From Sandaracinaceae bacterium (GTDB lineage Bacteria > Myxococcota_A > Polyangia > Polyangiales > Houyiibacteriaceae), in assembly GCA_020633055.1 (NCBI GenBank), contig JACKEJ010000008.1, positions 186,001 through 250,000 on the forward strand: a stretch of DNA of 64,000 nt, written 5' to 3'. Position 1 is the stretch's first letter. Each line of letters begins with the position of its first letter. The notes beneath the pieces are model-generated. The model was not told where the DNA came from, searched no databases, and saw only the letters and a list, made by a program, of their open reading frames with translations. The translations under genes were made by a program, and so were the position numbers. Shown here in pieces: positions 8,825 through 17,503 of this stretch.

Positions 8825-9442
8825 TCAGTCGATCATGTCGAGCGCTGCGTTTTCGAACTCGACCCGGTTGGGCGCCGCCTTCCAGCGCAAGAAGATGTGC
8901 CCGATGCAGCTGGTGGGATCGACGGGCCCGAAGGTGCGGCTGTCGAACTCGTGTGGGAGGCGGTTGTCCCCCAGAAGGAAGATCCCCTCGCGAACGCGGA
9001 TGTCCCGCGAGCGGTAGCCAAAGCGCGCGTCCTGCATGAAGGCGTGGTCGTCGCCGCCGATGAACTCCACGCCGAGGATGACGTTCACCGGCCGCTCCGC
9101 GCCATGGGGTGTGAAGGCGAGCGTGCGACCCTGGTTGCGGTCCGGCGTCTGTCCGTCGATCTGCATGTTGCCGCGCTCGGCGCCGATGGTCATCCCGGGC
9201 CTGGCGATGAAGCGGCCCACGACGTAGTTGTTGGCGCTCGGGTGACGGCACACGAGCAGGTCGCCGAACTCGGGCGTGGCCGTGCTGCGCCACATGAGCA
9301 CCGTCTCACCCGCGAGCAGCGTGGGCGCCATTCCGTCGTCGGTGATGGTGACGGGCAACACGAAGAACGCGCGCAGGACGCCAGCGATGATGCCAACCAC
9401 CACCGCGACCGACACCAGGAACTTGAGGGCTGCTTTGGACAC
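8825..9442 (-). CDS. Signal peptidase I-like (S26) protein lacking both catalytic residues
   Basis: The 205-residue protein has an N-terminal membrane helix (about 7-29) and the S26 fold signatures in order. Where active enzymes have S-G-S-M-x-P-T-L this protein has DDGMAPTLLAGE, so the nucleophile Ser is Gly37. Where they have K-R-x-x-G-x-P-G it has VGRFIARPG, so the general base Lys is Gly76. The later box GDNRLPHEFDSRTFGPV is well preserved. It is therefore probably a catalytically dead homologue that may bind substrates or partners in the membrane, and it is unlikely to be the cell's leader peptidase. The start is GTG. It lies upstream of cobU in the same direction. Confidence 0.85.
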   Translation of the reverse strand: MSKAALKFLVSVAVVVGIIAGVLRAFFVLPVTITDDGMAPTLLAGETVLMWRSTATPEFGDLLVCRHPSANNYVVGRFIARPGMTIGAERGNMQIDGQTPDRNQGRTLAFTPHGAERPVNVILGVEFIGGDDHAFMQDARFGYRSRDIRVREGIFLLGDNRLPHEFDSRTFGPVDPTSCIGHIFLRWKAAPNRVEFENAALDMID

Positions 9443-9488
9443 GTCGGTGAGAGGATGAAGGGTTTTCGAGGTTCGGCCAACTTCACGC

Positions 9489-11897
9489 TCACTCGAGCGC
9501 GATGCGGAGGCCCCCGGTGACGGTGAAGCGCCCCACCGCGTCCTGGAAGTCGTCGGTGAGGCCGTAGCGCACGCCGAAGGTGAGCGTGGCGGGGCCGAGC
9601 AGCGCGCTCAGCCCGAGCCCGAGTCCGAGCCCGGTGAAGAGGGTGTCATTGGCGCGCCCAATGCTGCTGTCGAGCTCGAGCCCGAGGTAGAGCTCGTCGA
9701 TCAGCTGGACGTCCGCGCCGTAGGCGGAAGCCCACAGATACGGGCCGTCGCCCGAAGCCGCCAACAGGGCACCCTGACGCGAACGCAGCAGCCACCGGTC
9801 ACCGATGCGCGCGCTGATCGACAGCGACGGTGCCAAGCGAACCACGGCGATGCCTTCGCGCGCCCCGCCGGTCGGGAACCACGCGGCCAGCTCTGCGTAG
9901 AGCGACAGCTCCTGCCGAGCGAGCAGCCGATAGCCCGTCCACGCGAGCAGGTCGCGATCCCCCCGCTCGGCAGGCGCTGGGCCTCGCTCCGCGACGTCGA
10001 TGGCGTGGGCGAGGCCGACGCGGAGGTTCGCCGTCGGCGACGCCTCGACGCCCATGCTCGCGCGCCAGTAGCCCTGGTCCTCCGCGAGGCGACCCTGGTG
10101 ACTGACCATGAGGAAGCCGCCGCTCCCCACGCGTCGGTCGTTCGTCAGCCCCATCACGCTCGGGTGCGCGGACAGCCCGAAGGCCTCCTGGGGACGGGCC
10201 GCGGCCACGTGCTCCACGGGGACGACGGGTGGCGGCGGGCGCGGCGCGACCGGGGGCGGCGGGTCCTCCACCTGGACGCTGAGCTCGGCGAGCGGCTGCG
10301 GGCTGGCCTCACCCGCATCGTCGGAGGAGGGGCTCACCAGCTCGAGCTCGAACGACGATGGGGCGCTCTCCTCGGCCAGCACCGTCACGACGAGGCGACC
10401 CTCCTCGCGGCGCGTCTCACGCACGCTCACGCCGTCGGGCACGCGCACCTGGATGGTCTCCGGCACGGGCTGGTCCGCCGCGAGCGTGAACACCAACTCG
10501 CGCTCGGTGCCACGCACGAGCGTCGGAGCCGCGCCCTCTGGGACACCCTCCACCGACACGGCGAGCTGTTCGACTGCGACTCCCAGCGCTGGCTGGGTCG
10601 CGCCCTGCTCGTCGGTACACGTGAGCTCCGCTCGCCCTGCGCGAAGGAAGACGCCCTCCGCCGCAGGCGCGTCGTCCGCCACGCTGCAGCGGAACCCAGC
10701 CGGGCTGATGAAGCGCGTACCGCGCAGCACCGCCGGGGCCGGCGCGGCGCGGCCCCAGTCCCCCGCGCTGACGGTGGTGAGGTCTGGTTCGGCGGCGCCC
10801 GGAGCCTGCAACCCCACCAGCGACACCGCGAGCGGAACGCGCTCGCTGGGCCGACTCTCGAGGCGACTCCCGTCGATCGTCGCGAGTGCGAGGTAGTACG
10901 TCCCTGCGGGCAGCCGGTGCACCTCGAAGCGCGTCACCGTCGAGGGCGCTTGGACCGCCGCAATGAGCCCGCTTCCATCGGGCTCGCTGGACAGCTCCAC
11001 GCGATAGTAGGCCGCACCGTCGACGGCCCCCCACTCGCCCACGAGGGTGCCCCCCGCGCCGACGACTCCCACGACATGGCGACGCGTGTCGCCCGTCAGG
11101 GCCGGCGCCGCGGGCAGGGGCCGAGGCCGCGCCGGCCGCTCCCCACGCACCACCGTGGAGCCATAGCCCGGGCGCACGGACACGGGCGCGCCCGTGGTGC
11201 CTCGCACGCGCGCCGAGCCACCGCTGTGGTTCGACACGACGCTGCCTTCGCCGTCGACGCTCACGACCGACGAGCCGCCGTTCAGCTCGGTCTGTCCGTT
11301 GGGCGTGTCCACCTGCAGGCGCAGGGAGCCCAAGCGGCTGCGCAGCGTACCCTGCTCCAGCGTGGCCTGGCTGGTGCGACGGCGCGCGGCGTCCTGGGAG
11401 CTTCCGCCGTAGATGATGACGAGGGTGTTCTCGCGCATCTGGATCTGAGACTCGTCGCGGAAGGTCACCTCGGCGCTCGCTGCTTCCTGCGTGTTCACGT
11501 GCCAGCCTCGATAGAGGCCCAGCCCACGCCGCGCGGCGCGCCAGTCCGCGCCGCTCGACGAGCGCGCCTGCACCTCACGCGACGTCCGCGTGACGCGGGC
11601 GTCCGGGGAGTTCTGCGTCCGCACCGGGATGGTGATGACGACGCCTGGGCGGATGTTGCTGGCGTCCGAGCCCATCTGGGGGTTGTAGCGGTAGATGACC
11701 TCGTGACACTGACGCGGGTTGCCGAAGAAGCGCTGCGCGATGCCGTAGCAGGTGTCACCCGGCTGGATGGTGTAGCGGATGGTCTCTTCGGTCTCGCCGT
11801 CGCCCTGGGCCACGACGGACGAGGGTCGCAACGCCAGGGTGGTGACGGCGAGGACCAGCGCGCGCGCGACTGTGATCGAGGAGGTACGTCGGGTCAT
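9489..11897 (-). CDS. LysM and FecR-domain envelope protein with C-terminal barrel-like domain
   Basis: The 802-residue protein has a signal peptide ending near SSVVAQ. A LysM domain (about 40-93, TIQPGDTCYGIAQRFFGNP onward) should bind peptidoglycan. A FecR-like domain follows (about 125-235) with DTPNGQTELNG and VRPGYGSTV. Two beta-sandwich or fibronectin-like stretches and a Pro-rich spacer (VEDPPPPVAPRPPPP) come next. The last 210 residues alternate hydrophobic and polar residues like an outer-membrane barrel and end in a strand (GGLRIALE). It probably links peptidoglycan to the outer membrane. Its ATG overlaps the stop of the upstream kinase gene by 4 bp, so it is the last gene of a four-gene chain. 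Confidence 0.85.
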   Translation of the reverse strand: MTRRTSSITVARALVLAVTTLALRPSSVVAQGDGETEETIRYTIQPGDTCYGIAQRFFGNPRQCHEVIYRYNPQMGSDASNIRPGVVITIPVRTQNSPDARVTRTSREVQARSSSGADWRAARRGLGLYRGWHVNTQEAASAEVTFRDESQIQMRENTLVIIYGGSSQDAARRRTSQATLEQGTLRSRLGSLRLQVDTPNGQTELNGGSSVVSVDGEGSVVSNHSGGSARVRGTTGAPVSVRPGYGSTVVRGERPARPRPLPAAPALTGDTRRHVVGVVGAGGTLVGEWGAVDGAAYYRVELSSEPDGSGLIAAVQAPSTVTRFEVHRLPAGTYYLALATIDGSRLESRPSERVPLAVSLVGLQAPGAAEPDLTTVSAGDWGRAAPAPAVLRGTRFISPAGFRCSVADDAPAAEGVFLRAGRAELTCTDEQGATQPALGVAVEQLAVSVEGVPEGAAPTLVRGTERELVFTLAADQPVPETIQVRVPDGVSVRETRREEGRLVVTVLAEESAPSSFELELVSPSSDDAGEASPQPLAELSVQVEDPPPPVAPRPPPPVVPVEHVAAARPQEAFGLSAHPSVMGLTNDRRVGSGGFLMVSHQGRLAEDQGYWRASMGVEASPTANLRVGLAHAIDVAERGPAPAERGDRDLLAWTGYRLLARQELSLYAELAAWFPTGGAREGIAVVRLAPSLSISARIGDRWLLRSRQGALLAASGDGPYLWASAYGADVQLIDELYLGLELDSSIGRANDTLFTGLGLGLGLSALLGPATLTFGVRYGLTDDFQDAVGRFTVTGGLRIALE

Positions 11898-13210
11898 TTC
11901 TTTCGCTCACTCTTGCGGATCGCCCGTGCCAGCTTGCGCGCGACCTCTTCCGGGTCGGACGGCGTGACGACCACGTCCGCCGCGCCCGAGCGGAGCAGCG
12001 CCGAGAGCCGAGCGAGGTCGCCCTTCGGGGCGTCGGTGATGATGGGCACGCCGGCGCGGCACAGCACGGCCAGCTCGTCGGGGGAGAGCCCGGGCGCGAA
12101 CACGGCGCGGGCGGGGGTCTGATCGAAGGGGCGCAGCGCGAGCCCATTCGCGGCGAGGCCGAGGGTCAGCGCCTCGTCCGCGGGGGGGCCGAGGTAGGCC
12201 ACATCCAAGAGGCCCGTGGCGCCCGGACCGGGGACCACGACGTGGTCCGTCACCGTCGGGCCGTGCGACGAGACGGGGGCCTTGGACACCATCCGCGCCG
12301 CCCGCCCGAGGAGCCGACCACCCTGTGACGAGCCGTGACGCTCGGGGGCGCCTGGGTCCACGGCGAGCAACGCATCCCGCACCGACAGCGCGGTCGGGCG
12401 AGCCTCGGGCGCCTTCTCGAGCATCTGCTGGATCAGGTCGTCGAGCGCGCCGGGGATGGTCACCTCCGGGAAGGCCTCGCGGATGGGCGTGGGCGCCACG
12501 AACAGGTGCCGCGAGATGAGGATGGCGGTGTCCCCCGAGAACGGCGGGTTGGCGGTGAGCATCTCGTAGAGCACGCAGCCGAGCGAGTACACGTCGGTGG
12601 CGGGTGTGACCTCGATGCCGCGCGCCTGCTCGGGGGACATGTAGTCGGGCGTGCCCGTGACGACCCCCTCGCGGGTCAGGCGCCCCATGTCGCCCTGATC
12701 GGCCATGAAGGCGAGGCCGAAGTCCACGACCACGACGCGCTCGCCGCCGTCGGCGGCCTGCTCGATCATGATGTTCTCCGGCTTCAGGTCACGGTGTACC
12801 AAGTTGATGCGCGCGGCCGCAGCGAGCACGTCGGCCACCTGTCGCGCGTAGCGCAGCGCACGCGGCAGCGGCAGCGGCGGCAGGTCGAGGTCCACCGAGC
12901 GTCTCAGCGTCTCACCCTCGAGCAGCTCCATGGCCATGTAGAGCGAGCCCTCGTGCTCACCGAAGTCGTAGACCTCGACCGCGTTGGGGTGGCGCAGCGC
13001 GGACGCCACGCGCGCCTCGCGCTCGAACCGGGTGCGCGCCCCGTGCCGCGCGGCGTGCTGCGGCAAGATGACCTTGAGCGCCACATCCCGCCGCAGCTGG
13101 GTCTGCGTGGCGAGGTACACGGTGCCCATGCCTCCCTCGCCGAGCTTGCGCTTCACCTCGAAGCGCCCCGCGACCACGTAGCCCGCTGGCAGATCGGACG
13201 GGTCGGTCAC
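11894..13210 (-). CDS. Ser/Thr protein kinase with C-terminal receiver-like segment
   Basis: The 438-residue protein has a complete kinase domain at about 16-280: GEGGMGTVY loop, Lys46, HRDLKPEN (139-146), DFG (163-165) and YMSPEQARG. It has no membrane helix, so it is cytosolic. The last ~110 residues (ATGLLDVAYLGPPADEA onward) alternate strands and helices and contain VPIITDAPKGDLARLSALLRS, resembling a degenerate response-regulator receiver domain; that assignment is inference. The gene overlaps the cyclase stop upstream and the LysM gene start downstream, each by 4 bp, so it is probably translated in a coupled way with them. Its substrates may include these envelope partners. Confidence 0.93.
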   Translation of the reverse strand: MTDPSDLPAGYVVAGRFEVKRKLGEGGMGTVYLATQTQLRRDVALKVILPQHAARHGARTRFEREARVASALRHPNAVEVYDFGEHEGSLYMAMELLEGETLRRSVDLDLPPLPLPRALRYARQVADVLAAAARINLVHRDLKPENIMIEQAADGGERVVVVDFGLAFMADQGDMGRLTREGVVTGTPDYMSPEQARGIEVTPATDVYSLGCVLYEMLTANPPFSGDTAILISRHLFVAPTPIREAFPEVTIPGALDDLIQQMLEKAPEARPTALSVRDALLAVDPGAPERHGSSQGGRLLGRAARMVSKAPVSSHGPTVTDHVVVPGPGATGLLDVAYLGPPADEALTLGLAANGLALRPFDQTPARAVFAPGLSPDELAVLCRAGVPIITDAPKGDLARLSALLRSGAADVVVTPSDPEEVARKLARAIRKSERKK

Positions 13211-15063
13211 AGGCGCACCTCGAACACGTGGACGGGCTCGGCGCGCCCCGTCATCTCGCGCTCGCCCAGGTCGACGAAGTCGTAGCCCCCGTCAGACAGG
13301 TTCTTGGTGGCCAAGGTGGCGAGGATCTGTGAGGGCCGGGCGATGGCCTCGAGCCGCGCCGCGACGTTCACGGTGTCGCCGATGGCCGTGTACTCCATGC
13401 GGCTCTCGGACCCGATGTTGCCCACGATGGCGGGTCCGGAGTTGACGCCGATGGCGAGCTCGATGCGCACGCCGTACTTCGCGAACCAGCCCTCATTGCC
13501 GACCTCGACGAAGCGCAACATGTCCTCGGCCGCAGCGAGGGCGCGGTCGGCGTGGTCGTCCGCAGGCGTCGCGGCCCCCCACACCGCCATCACACAGTCT
13601 CCGATGAACTTGTCGATGGTGCCACCGTGCCGGAAGACCACCTCCGTGAGCACGGTGAACAGCTCGTTGAGCAAGCCGACGATCTGCTCCGCGCCCAGCT
13701 GATCCGTCAGCGGGGTGAAGGCCACCACGTCGGCGAACAAGACGGAGACCTCGCGCCTCGAACCGCCGAGCTGCATGTCTTGCTCGCGCTTGACCACCTT
13801 GTCGACGATCTCGGCGGGCAGGTAGCGCCCGAGGTCGCCGCGGATGGCCTCCTCACGCCGGATGCGCCGCTCGCTGGCCTGCAGATCGGCGGCCGCGTTG
13901 CTCATGACGTCGCCCAGCACGCCGAACTCGTCCAGCGTGCGGAGGGTCACGCGTTTGTCCCAGCGGCGGGCGGCCAGGTCTTTGGCGAAGCGCGAGAGCT
14001 GCCGGATGGGCTGCGTCACCTGCCGCGCCACCACGAACGCCGCGATGAGCGCCAGGGCGATGGCCGCGCCGACCACGACGAGGATCACGGCGCGCATCTC
14101 GCGCGGCGCGCGATAGGCCTTCTCCTCGGGCACCTGCACGACGATGGTGAAGCGTCGCCGGTGCGACCAGAAGGCCGTGCTGATAGTGGGCTCCCCCGCG
14201 GCGTTCACGTTCGGCCCAACGCCCACGTAGTCGCGCATCTCGCTGCGCGCGTCGGGGCCCACCAGCTGGTCGAGCTCTGGCGCTGCGTCACGGACGCTGG
14301 CGCGCGCGCGCTCGAGGTGCACCACCAACCGCCCCTCGCCATCCGCCACGAACACGTCGTCGCCCTCGAAGTCGGAGCTGGCCAGCTCCTCGACACGCCG
14401 CTGGACCGGCTCGAGGGAGACGTAGCTGGCAGCATAGCCCGACAGCTGTGGGGCGCTCGTGCCCGGCCGCAGCGCACGCAGCGGCACCGCCAACAGAACG
14501 CGGGGCGCGTGCCCCGGATCGTCCACGGTGTGACCCGTGCCCACGCCCTGGCCCTCCGCCTCGGCCATCACCTCCGCGGGCAGATCCGCCGGGGGCTCGA
14601 GCGCCGTCCCGGGTTCCTGGATGAGCGCCACGCGACCGCCACGCACGTCGTACACGCCCACGTGGTCGAGCGACTCCCAGGCCGCCACCATGTCGGCCGC
14701 GAGCGGCTCGACCAACGCCTCGTCGATGGCGGGGTCCGTGATGGTGCGCCCCACCAGGTCGAGCCCGTCCTGCGCTCCCTGGAGCTCGGCCTCGAGCATG
14801 GCTTCGATGTTGCCCACCACTTGCGCGCGATACTCACGGTTGAGCCGCTCGACCGTGCGCGTCGCGTCGCGGATCACCAGCAGGCCCACCACGGACAGCG
14901 GGACGATGGTGAGCAGGGCCGCAAAGAAGGTGAGCTTGGTGCGGAACGGGACCTTCGCGCGCTCCACCTGGCGCGGCCCGCGTGGCGAGGACGCAAAAGG
15001 GTCTTGTCCAGGCTGGGAGGAGAGCGCCCCGCTGGGCACGTCGCTGTCGAGCGCGGCCTTCAT
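13207..15063 (-). CDS. Membrane adenylate/guanylate cyclase with HAMP linker
   Basis: The 618-residue protein has a first membrane helix at about 45-66, a large periplasmic sensor region of about 280 residues, a second helix (AVILVVVGAAIALALIAAFVV), a HAMP linker (RQVTQPIRQLSRFAKDLAA) and a class III cyclase domain over the last ~200 residues. Key cyclase residues are in VSVLFADVVAFTPL (first metal Asp), GGTIDKFIGDCVMAVWG (second metal Asp) and YTAIGDTVNVAARLE. It would make cyclic nucleotide in response to an external signal. The ATG at 15063 overlaps the upstream TGA by 4 bp, which is why I chose it over in-frame starts further upstream. Its stop overlaps the next kinase start. Confidence 0.92.
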   Translation of the reverse strand: MKAALDSDVPSGALSSQPGQDPFASSPRGPRQVERAKVPFRTKLTFFAALLTIVPLSVVGLLVIRDATRTVERLNREYRAQVVGNIEAMLEAELQGAQDGLDLVGRTITDPAIDEALVEPLAADMVAAWESLDHVGVYDVRGGRVALIQEPGTALEPPADLPAEVMAEAEGQGVGTGHTVDDPGHAPRVLLAVPLRALRPGTSAPQLSGYAASYVSLEPVQRRVEELASSDFEGDDVFVADGEGRLVVHLERARASVRDAAPELDQLVGPDARSEMRDYVGVGPNVNAAGEPTISTAFWSHRRRFTIVVQVPEEKAYRAPREMRAVILVVVGAAIALALIAAFVVARQVTQPIRQLSRFAKDLAARRWDKRVTLRTLDEFGVLGDVMSNAAADLQASERRIRREEAIRGDLGRYLPAEIVDKVVKREQDMQLGGSRREVSVLFADVVAFTPLTDQLGAEQIVGLLNELFTVLTEVVFRHGGTIDKFIGDCVMAVWGAATPADDHADRALAAAEDMLRFVEVGNEGWFAKYGVRIELAIGVNSGPAIVGNIGSESRMEYTAIGDTVNVAARLEAIARPSQILATLATKNLSDGGYDFVDLGEREMTGRAEPVHVFEVRL

Positions 15064-15998
15064 GGCAGCTGCGAGCTCGCCCATCCGAGCGCCAATGAAG
15101 CCCGCACCCGGGGCGCGCCCACGCCGTCGGCCAGGCCCACCCCCGCGGCCGCCAACACGTAGAGCCCGTAGTCCAGCGTGACCCGCCCGCTGAGGCTGGC
15201 TTCGAGGGGAGTGCGCGTGGCGTCGAAGAAGTGGTGGTCGGTGAGGCCGGTGGCAGCGCCGAGCTCGAGCCCCAAGCGCAAGCCCTCCAGCGGGTGGACG
15301 AAGGCGCCCAACACGAGCGTGAGGTCCGCGCCCGTCTGGTGGGTGAGCCACTCACGATCCGGCCGCAGCGTGACCCCCGCCGTGGCTCCGACCGACCAAC
15401 GGTTCGCGCCATACGCGAAGCGCAGCTGGGCCACCGCCCCGATGCGGTCGTCGCTCGCGAACGCGGCGACCTTGCCGGTTGGCTCGATCAGCGCGAGCCC
15501 AACCCCGAGCTGGGCGCCGTCCGTGCCTCCGAAGACATGCGCGTTGACGCCGACCACCAAGTCGGACAGGCCGCGTTGCGCGGGGGGCGGGAGCCCCAGG
15601 ACTCCCTCGCCAACTTGGTGGACGACGAAGGGCAGGGTGACGAACACGGACAGCCGCTCCGCCACGCCGTACGAGAGGGAGAGAGCACCCGTCAGCCGAT
15701 GGTCGACCACCGCCACGTCCTCGCGCGTGGCCCCTCGCAGCCGGACCACCAGGGGCCGGTAGCTGTAGTCGCTGCGCAGCTGCACCTGGACCGAACGAGC
15801 GGCGATGACACGCGGCCGCTGGAGCTGGACGCCATCGTCCGGGCCTACGGGGACCGTCCCCGCGTCGAGCTGAAAGGGCTGCGCATCCTGGGCGCGAGCG
15901 AGCGAGCCGACACCCCCGACGAGGAGCACCGCGCAGACACTGAACACCCGTGCCGTGGCACGACGGGTTGGGACGCGAGGTTGTGGGATCAGGCGCAT
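15060..15998 (-). CDS. Outer-membrane beta-barrel-like protein, first gene of the cyclase-kinase operon
   Basis: The 312-residue exported protein has a signal peptide (basic start, then VFSVCAVLLVGGVGSLARAQ). The rest is made of alternating amphipathic strands typical of an outer-membrane barrel (for example VQVQLRSDYSYRPLVVRL and LSVFVTLPFVVHQVGEG). I cannot name the family. The ATG at 15998 is preferred over an in-frame GTG at 16007 because a TATCCT box ends ten bases before the ATG and would overlap the GTG leader. It is followed with a 4-bp overlap by the cyclase, which suggests a barrel and sensor working together. Confidence 0.75.
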   Translation of the reverse strand: MRLIPQPRVPTRRATARVFSVCAVLLVGGVGSLARAQDAQPFQLDAGTVPVGPDDGVQLQRPRVIAARSVQVQLRSDYSYRPLVVRLRGATREDVAVVDHRLTGALSLSYGVAERLSVFVTLPFVVHQVGEGVLGLPPPAQRGLSDLVVGVNAHVFGGTDGAQLGVGLALIEPTGKVAAFASDDRIGAVAQLRFAYGANRWSVGATAGVTLRPDREWLTHQTGADLTLVLGAFVHPLEGLRLGLELGAATGLTDHHFFDATRTPLEASLSGRVTLDYGLYVLAAAGVGLADGVGAPRVRASLALGWASSQLP

Positions 15999-16124
15999 GC
16001 GACGCACGAGGATACCTCATTTGGGGACATGTGCGAGGCGAACCACCCTCCCCCGCGCGCGGGGTGCCACCTGCAAGTGTTGGAAATCGGGCCGTATCCC
16101 CGCCGACTGGATCGCACCCGTTCG

Positions 16125-16133
16125 TGATAGCGT
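16125..16133 (+). promoter_or_regulatory. Extended -10 box of the FHA-sigma54 activator gene
   Basis: TGA-TAGCGT ends eight bases before the GTG at 16142, with no Shine-Dalgarno sequence between. It supports this GTG rather than the longer frame that starts at 15950 and would overlap the divergent gene. Confidence 0.45.
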
Positions 16134-16141
16134 GCCGAACC

Positions 16142-17503
16142 GTGACAGAAAAGAGAACAGTCAAGTTCGACGACGACGCCCGGTCGAAGGTGACCGTCCA
16201 GACCATCGAGGTCAGCGTCACCGACGGTCCGGACGAGGGCGTCTCCCTGGTGACCGACACCGAGGTGCTTACGGTCGGTTCGGCCAAGGGCAACGACCTG
16301 GTGCTCAGTGATCCGACCGTCTCGCGCTACCACGTCGAGCTCCAGCTCAGCGACGACGGCATCGTGGTACGGGACAACTCGTCGACCAACGGCACGTTCA
16401 TCGGGGCGCTGCGAGTGCATGACGCGGTGTTCCCGCCAGGCACGGCGCTGCGCATCGGCCGCACCACCCTGCGGGTCGGCGCCGGCAAGAGCGTGGACAT
16501 CGAGCTGCTCCCCGAAGAGCGCCTGGGTCACCTGCTGGGTCGGAGCGAGAGCATGCGCCGGCTGATGATGCAGGTGCGCAAGGTGGCCCGCACCGAGGCC
16601 CCCACGCTGATCGTCGGCGAGAGCGGGACGGGCAAGGAGCTCATCGCCAGCGCCATCCACGATCTGGGGCCGCGCACGAAGGGGCCGTTCGTGACCGTGG
16701 ACTGTGGCGCCATGTCGCCCAACCTCGTGGCGAGCGAGCTGTTCGGGCACGAGCGCGGGGCCTTCACGGGGGCTGACCGGCAGCACATCGGCGCGTTCGA
16801 GCGAGCCCACGGCGGCACCATCTTCCTGGACGAGATCGGGGAGCTCCCAGCCGAGCTCCAGCCCAACCTGCTGGGCGCGCTGGAGCGCAAGCGCTTCCGC
16901 CGCGTCGGCGGGCGCACCGACATCGACGTGGACGTGCGGATCGTCGCAGCCACCAACCGCGACCTACGGGCCGAGGTCAACGCCGGGCGCTTCCGGCTCG
17001 ACCTCTACTACCGCCTGGCCATCGTCACGTTGCGCGTGGCGCCGCTGCGGGAGCGCTACGACGACCTCCCGCTGCTGGTCGAGCACTTCCTGCGGGAGTG
17101 CGGCCACGAGGGAGCGGTGGAGGAGGTGTTCGACGAGGCGCTGATGGCGACGCTCGGCGCCTACCGTTGGCCCGGTAACGTGCGCGAGCTCCGCAACCTC
17201 GTGGAGGCCACGCTGGCCATGGGCGAAGCCTACCTGCCCGAGAGCCTGGAGCCGCTGGGGAGTGACGAGGAGGTCAGCGCAACGCGCCCGACGTTCATGG
17301 GGGACGGGCTGCACCTCGACCTGCGGCCGTCGTTGGACCTCGCCTACAAGGACGCGCGCGCGATGGTCCTCGACCAGTTCGAGAAGCACTACCTCGCGCA
17401 CTGGCTCGAGAAGTCCGAGGGGAACGTCGCGAAGGCTGCCCGCGAGGCCAAGATGGACCGCTCGCACCTGTTCCACTTGCTGCGGCGCCATGACCTCCGG
17501 TAG
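16142..17503 (+). CDS. FHA-domain sigma54-dependent transcriptional activator
   Basis: The 453-residue protein joins an N-terminal FHA domain (about 42-112; phosphothreonine-binding GSAKGNDLVL, SRYHVEL and NSSTNGTF) to a sigma54 AAA+ domain (about 130-365). It has Walker A GESGTGKE (159-166), an intact GAFTGA loop (206-211), Walker B TIFLDEIGE and the arginine-rich WPGNVREL segment. The C-terminus has a helix-turn-helix-like EGNVAKAAREAKMDRSHLFHLL. Such proteins are typical of myxobacteria and are activated by Ser/Thr kinases through the FHA domain. The kinase gene overlapping its 3' end by 14 bp is the obvious candidate partner. The gene diverges from the cyclase operon across a 143-bp gap. 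Confidence 0.95.
   Translation: MTEKRTVKFDDDARSKVTVQTIEVSVTDGPDEGVSLVTDTEVLTVGSAKGNDLVLSDPTVSRYHVELQLSDDGIVVRDNSSTNGTFIGALRVHDAVFPPGTALRIGRTTLRVGAGKSVDIELLPEERLGHLLGRSESMRRLMMQVRKVARTEAPTLIVGESGTGKELIASAIHDLGPRTKGPFVTVDCGAMSPNLVASELFGHERGAFTGADRQHIGAFERAHGGTIFLDEIGELPAELQPNLLGALERKRFRRVGGRTDIDVDVRIVAATNRDLRAEVNAGRFRLDLYYRLAIVTLRVAPLRERYDDLPLLVEHFLRECGHEGAVEEVFDEALMATLGAYRWPGNVRELRNLVEATLAMGEAYLPESLEPLGSDEEVSATRPTFMGDGLHLDLRPSLDLAYKDARAMVLDQFEKHYLAHWLEKSEGNVAKAAREAKMDRSHLFHLLRRHDLR

Noticed and set aside
16060..16085. Sigma54 promoter for the cyclase operon, from a minus-strand TGGCAC
   Set aside because: The -12 element (TTGC with a 5-base gap) is missing, so the match is only to half of the consensus.
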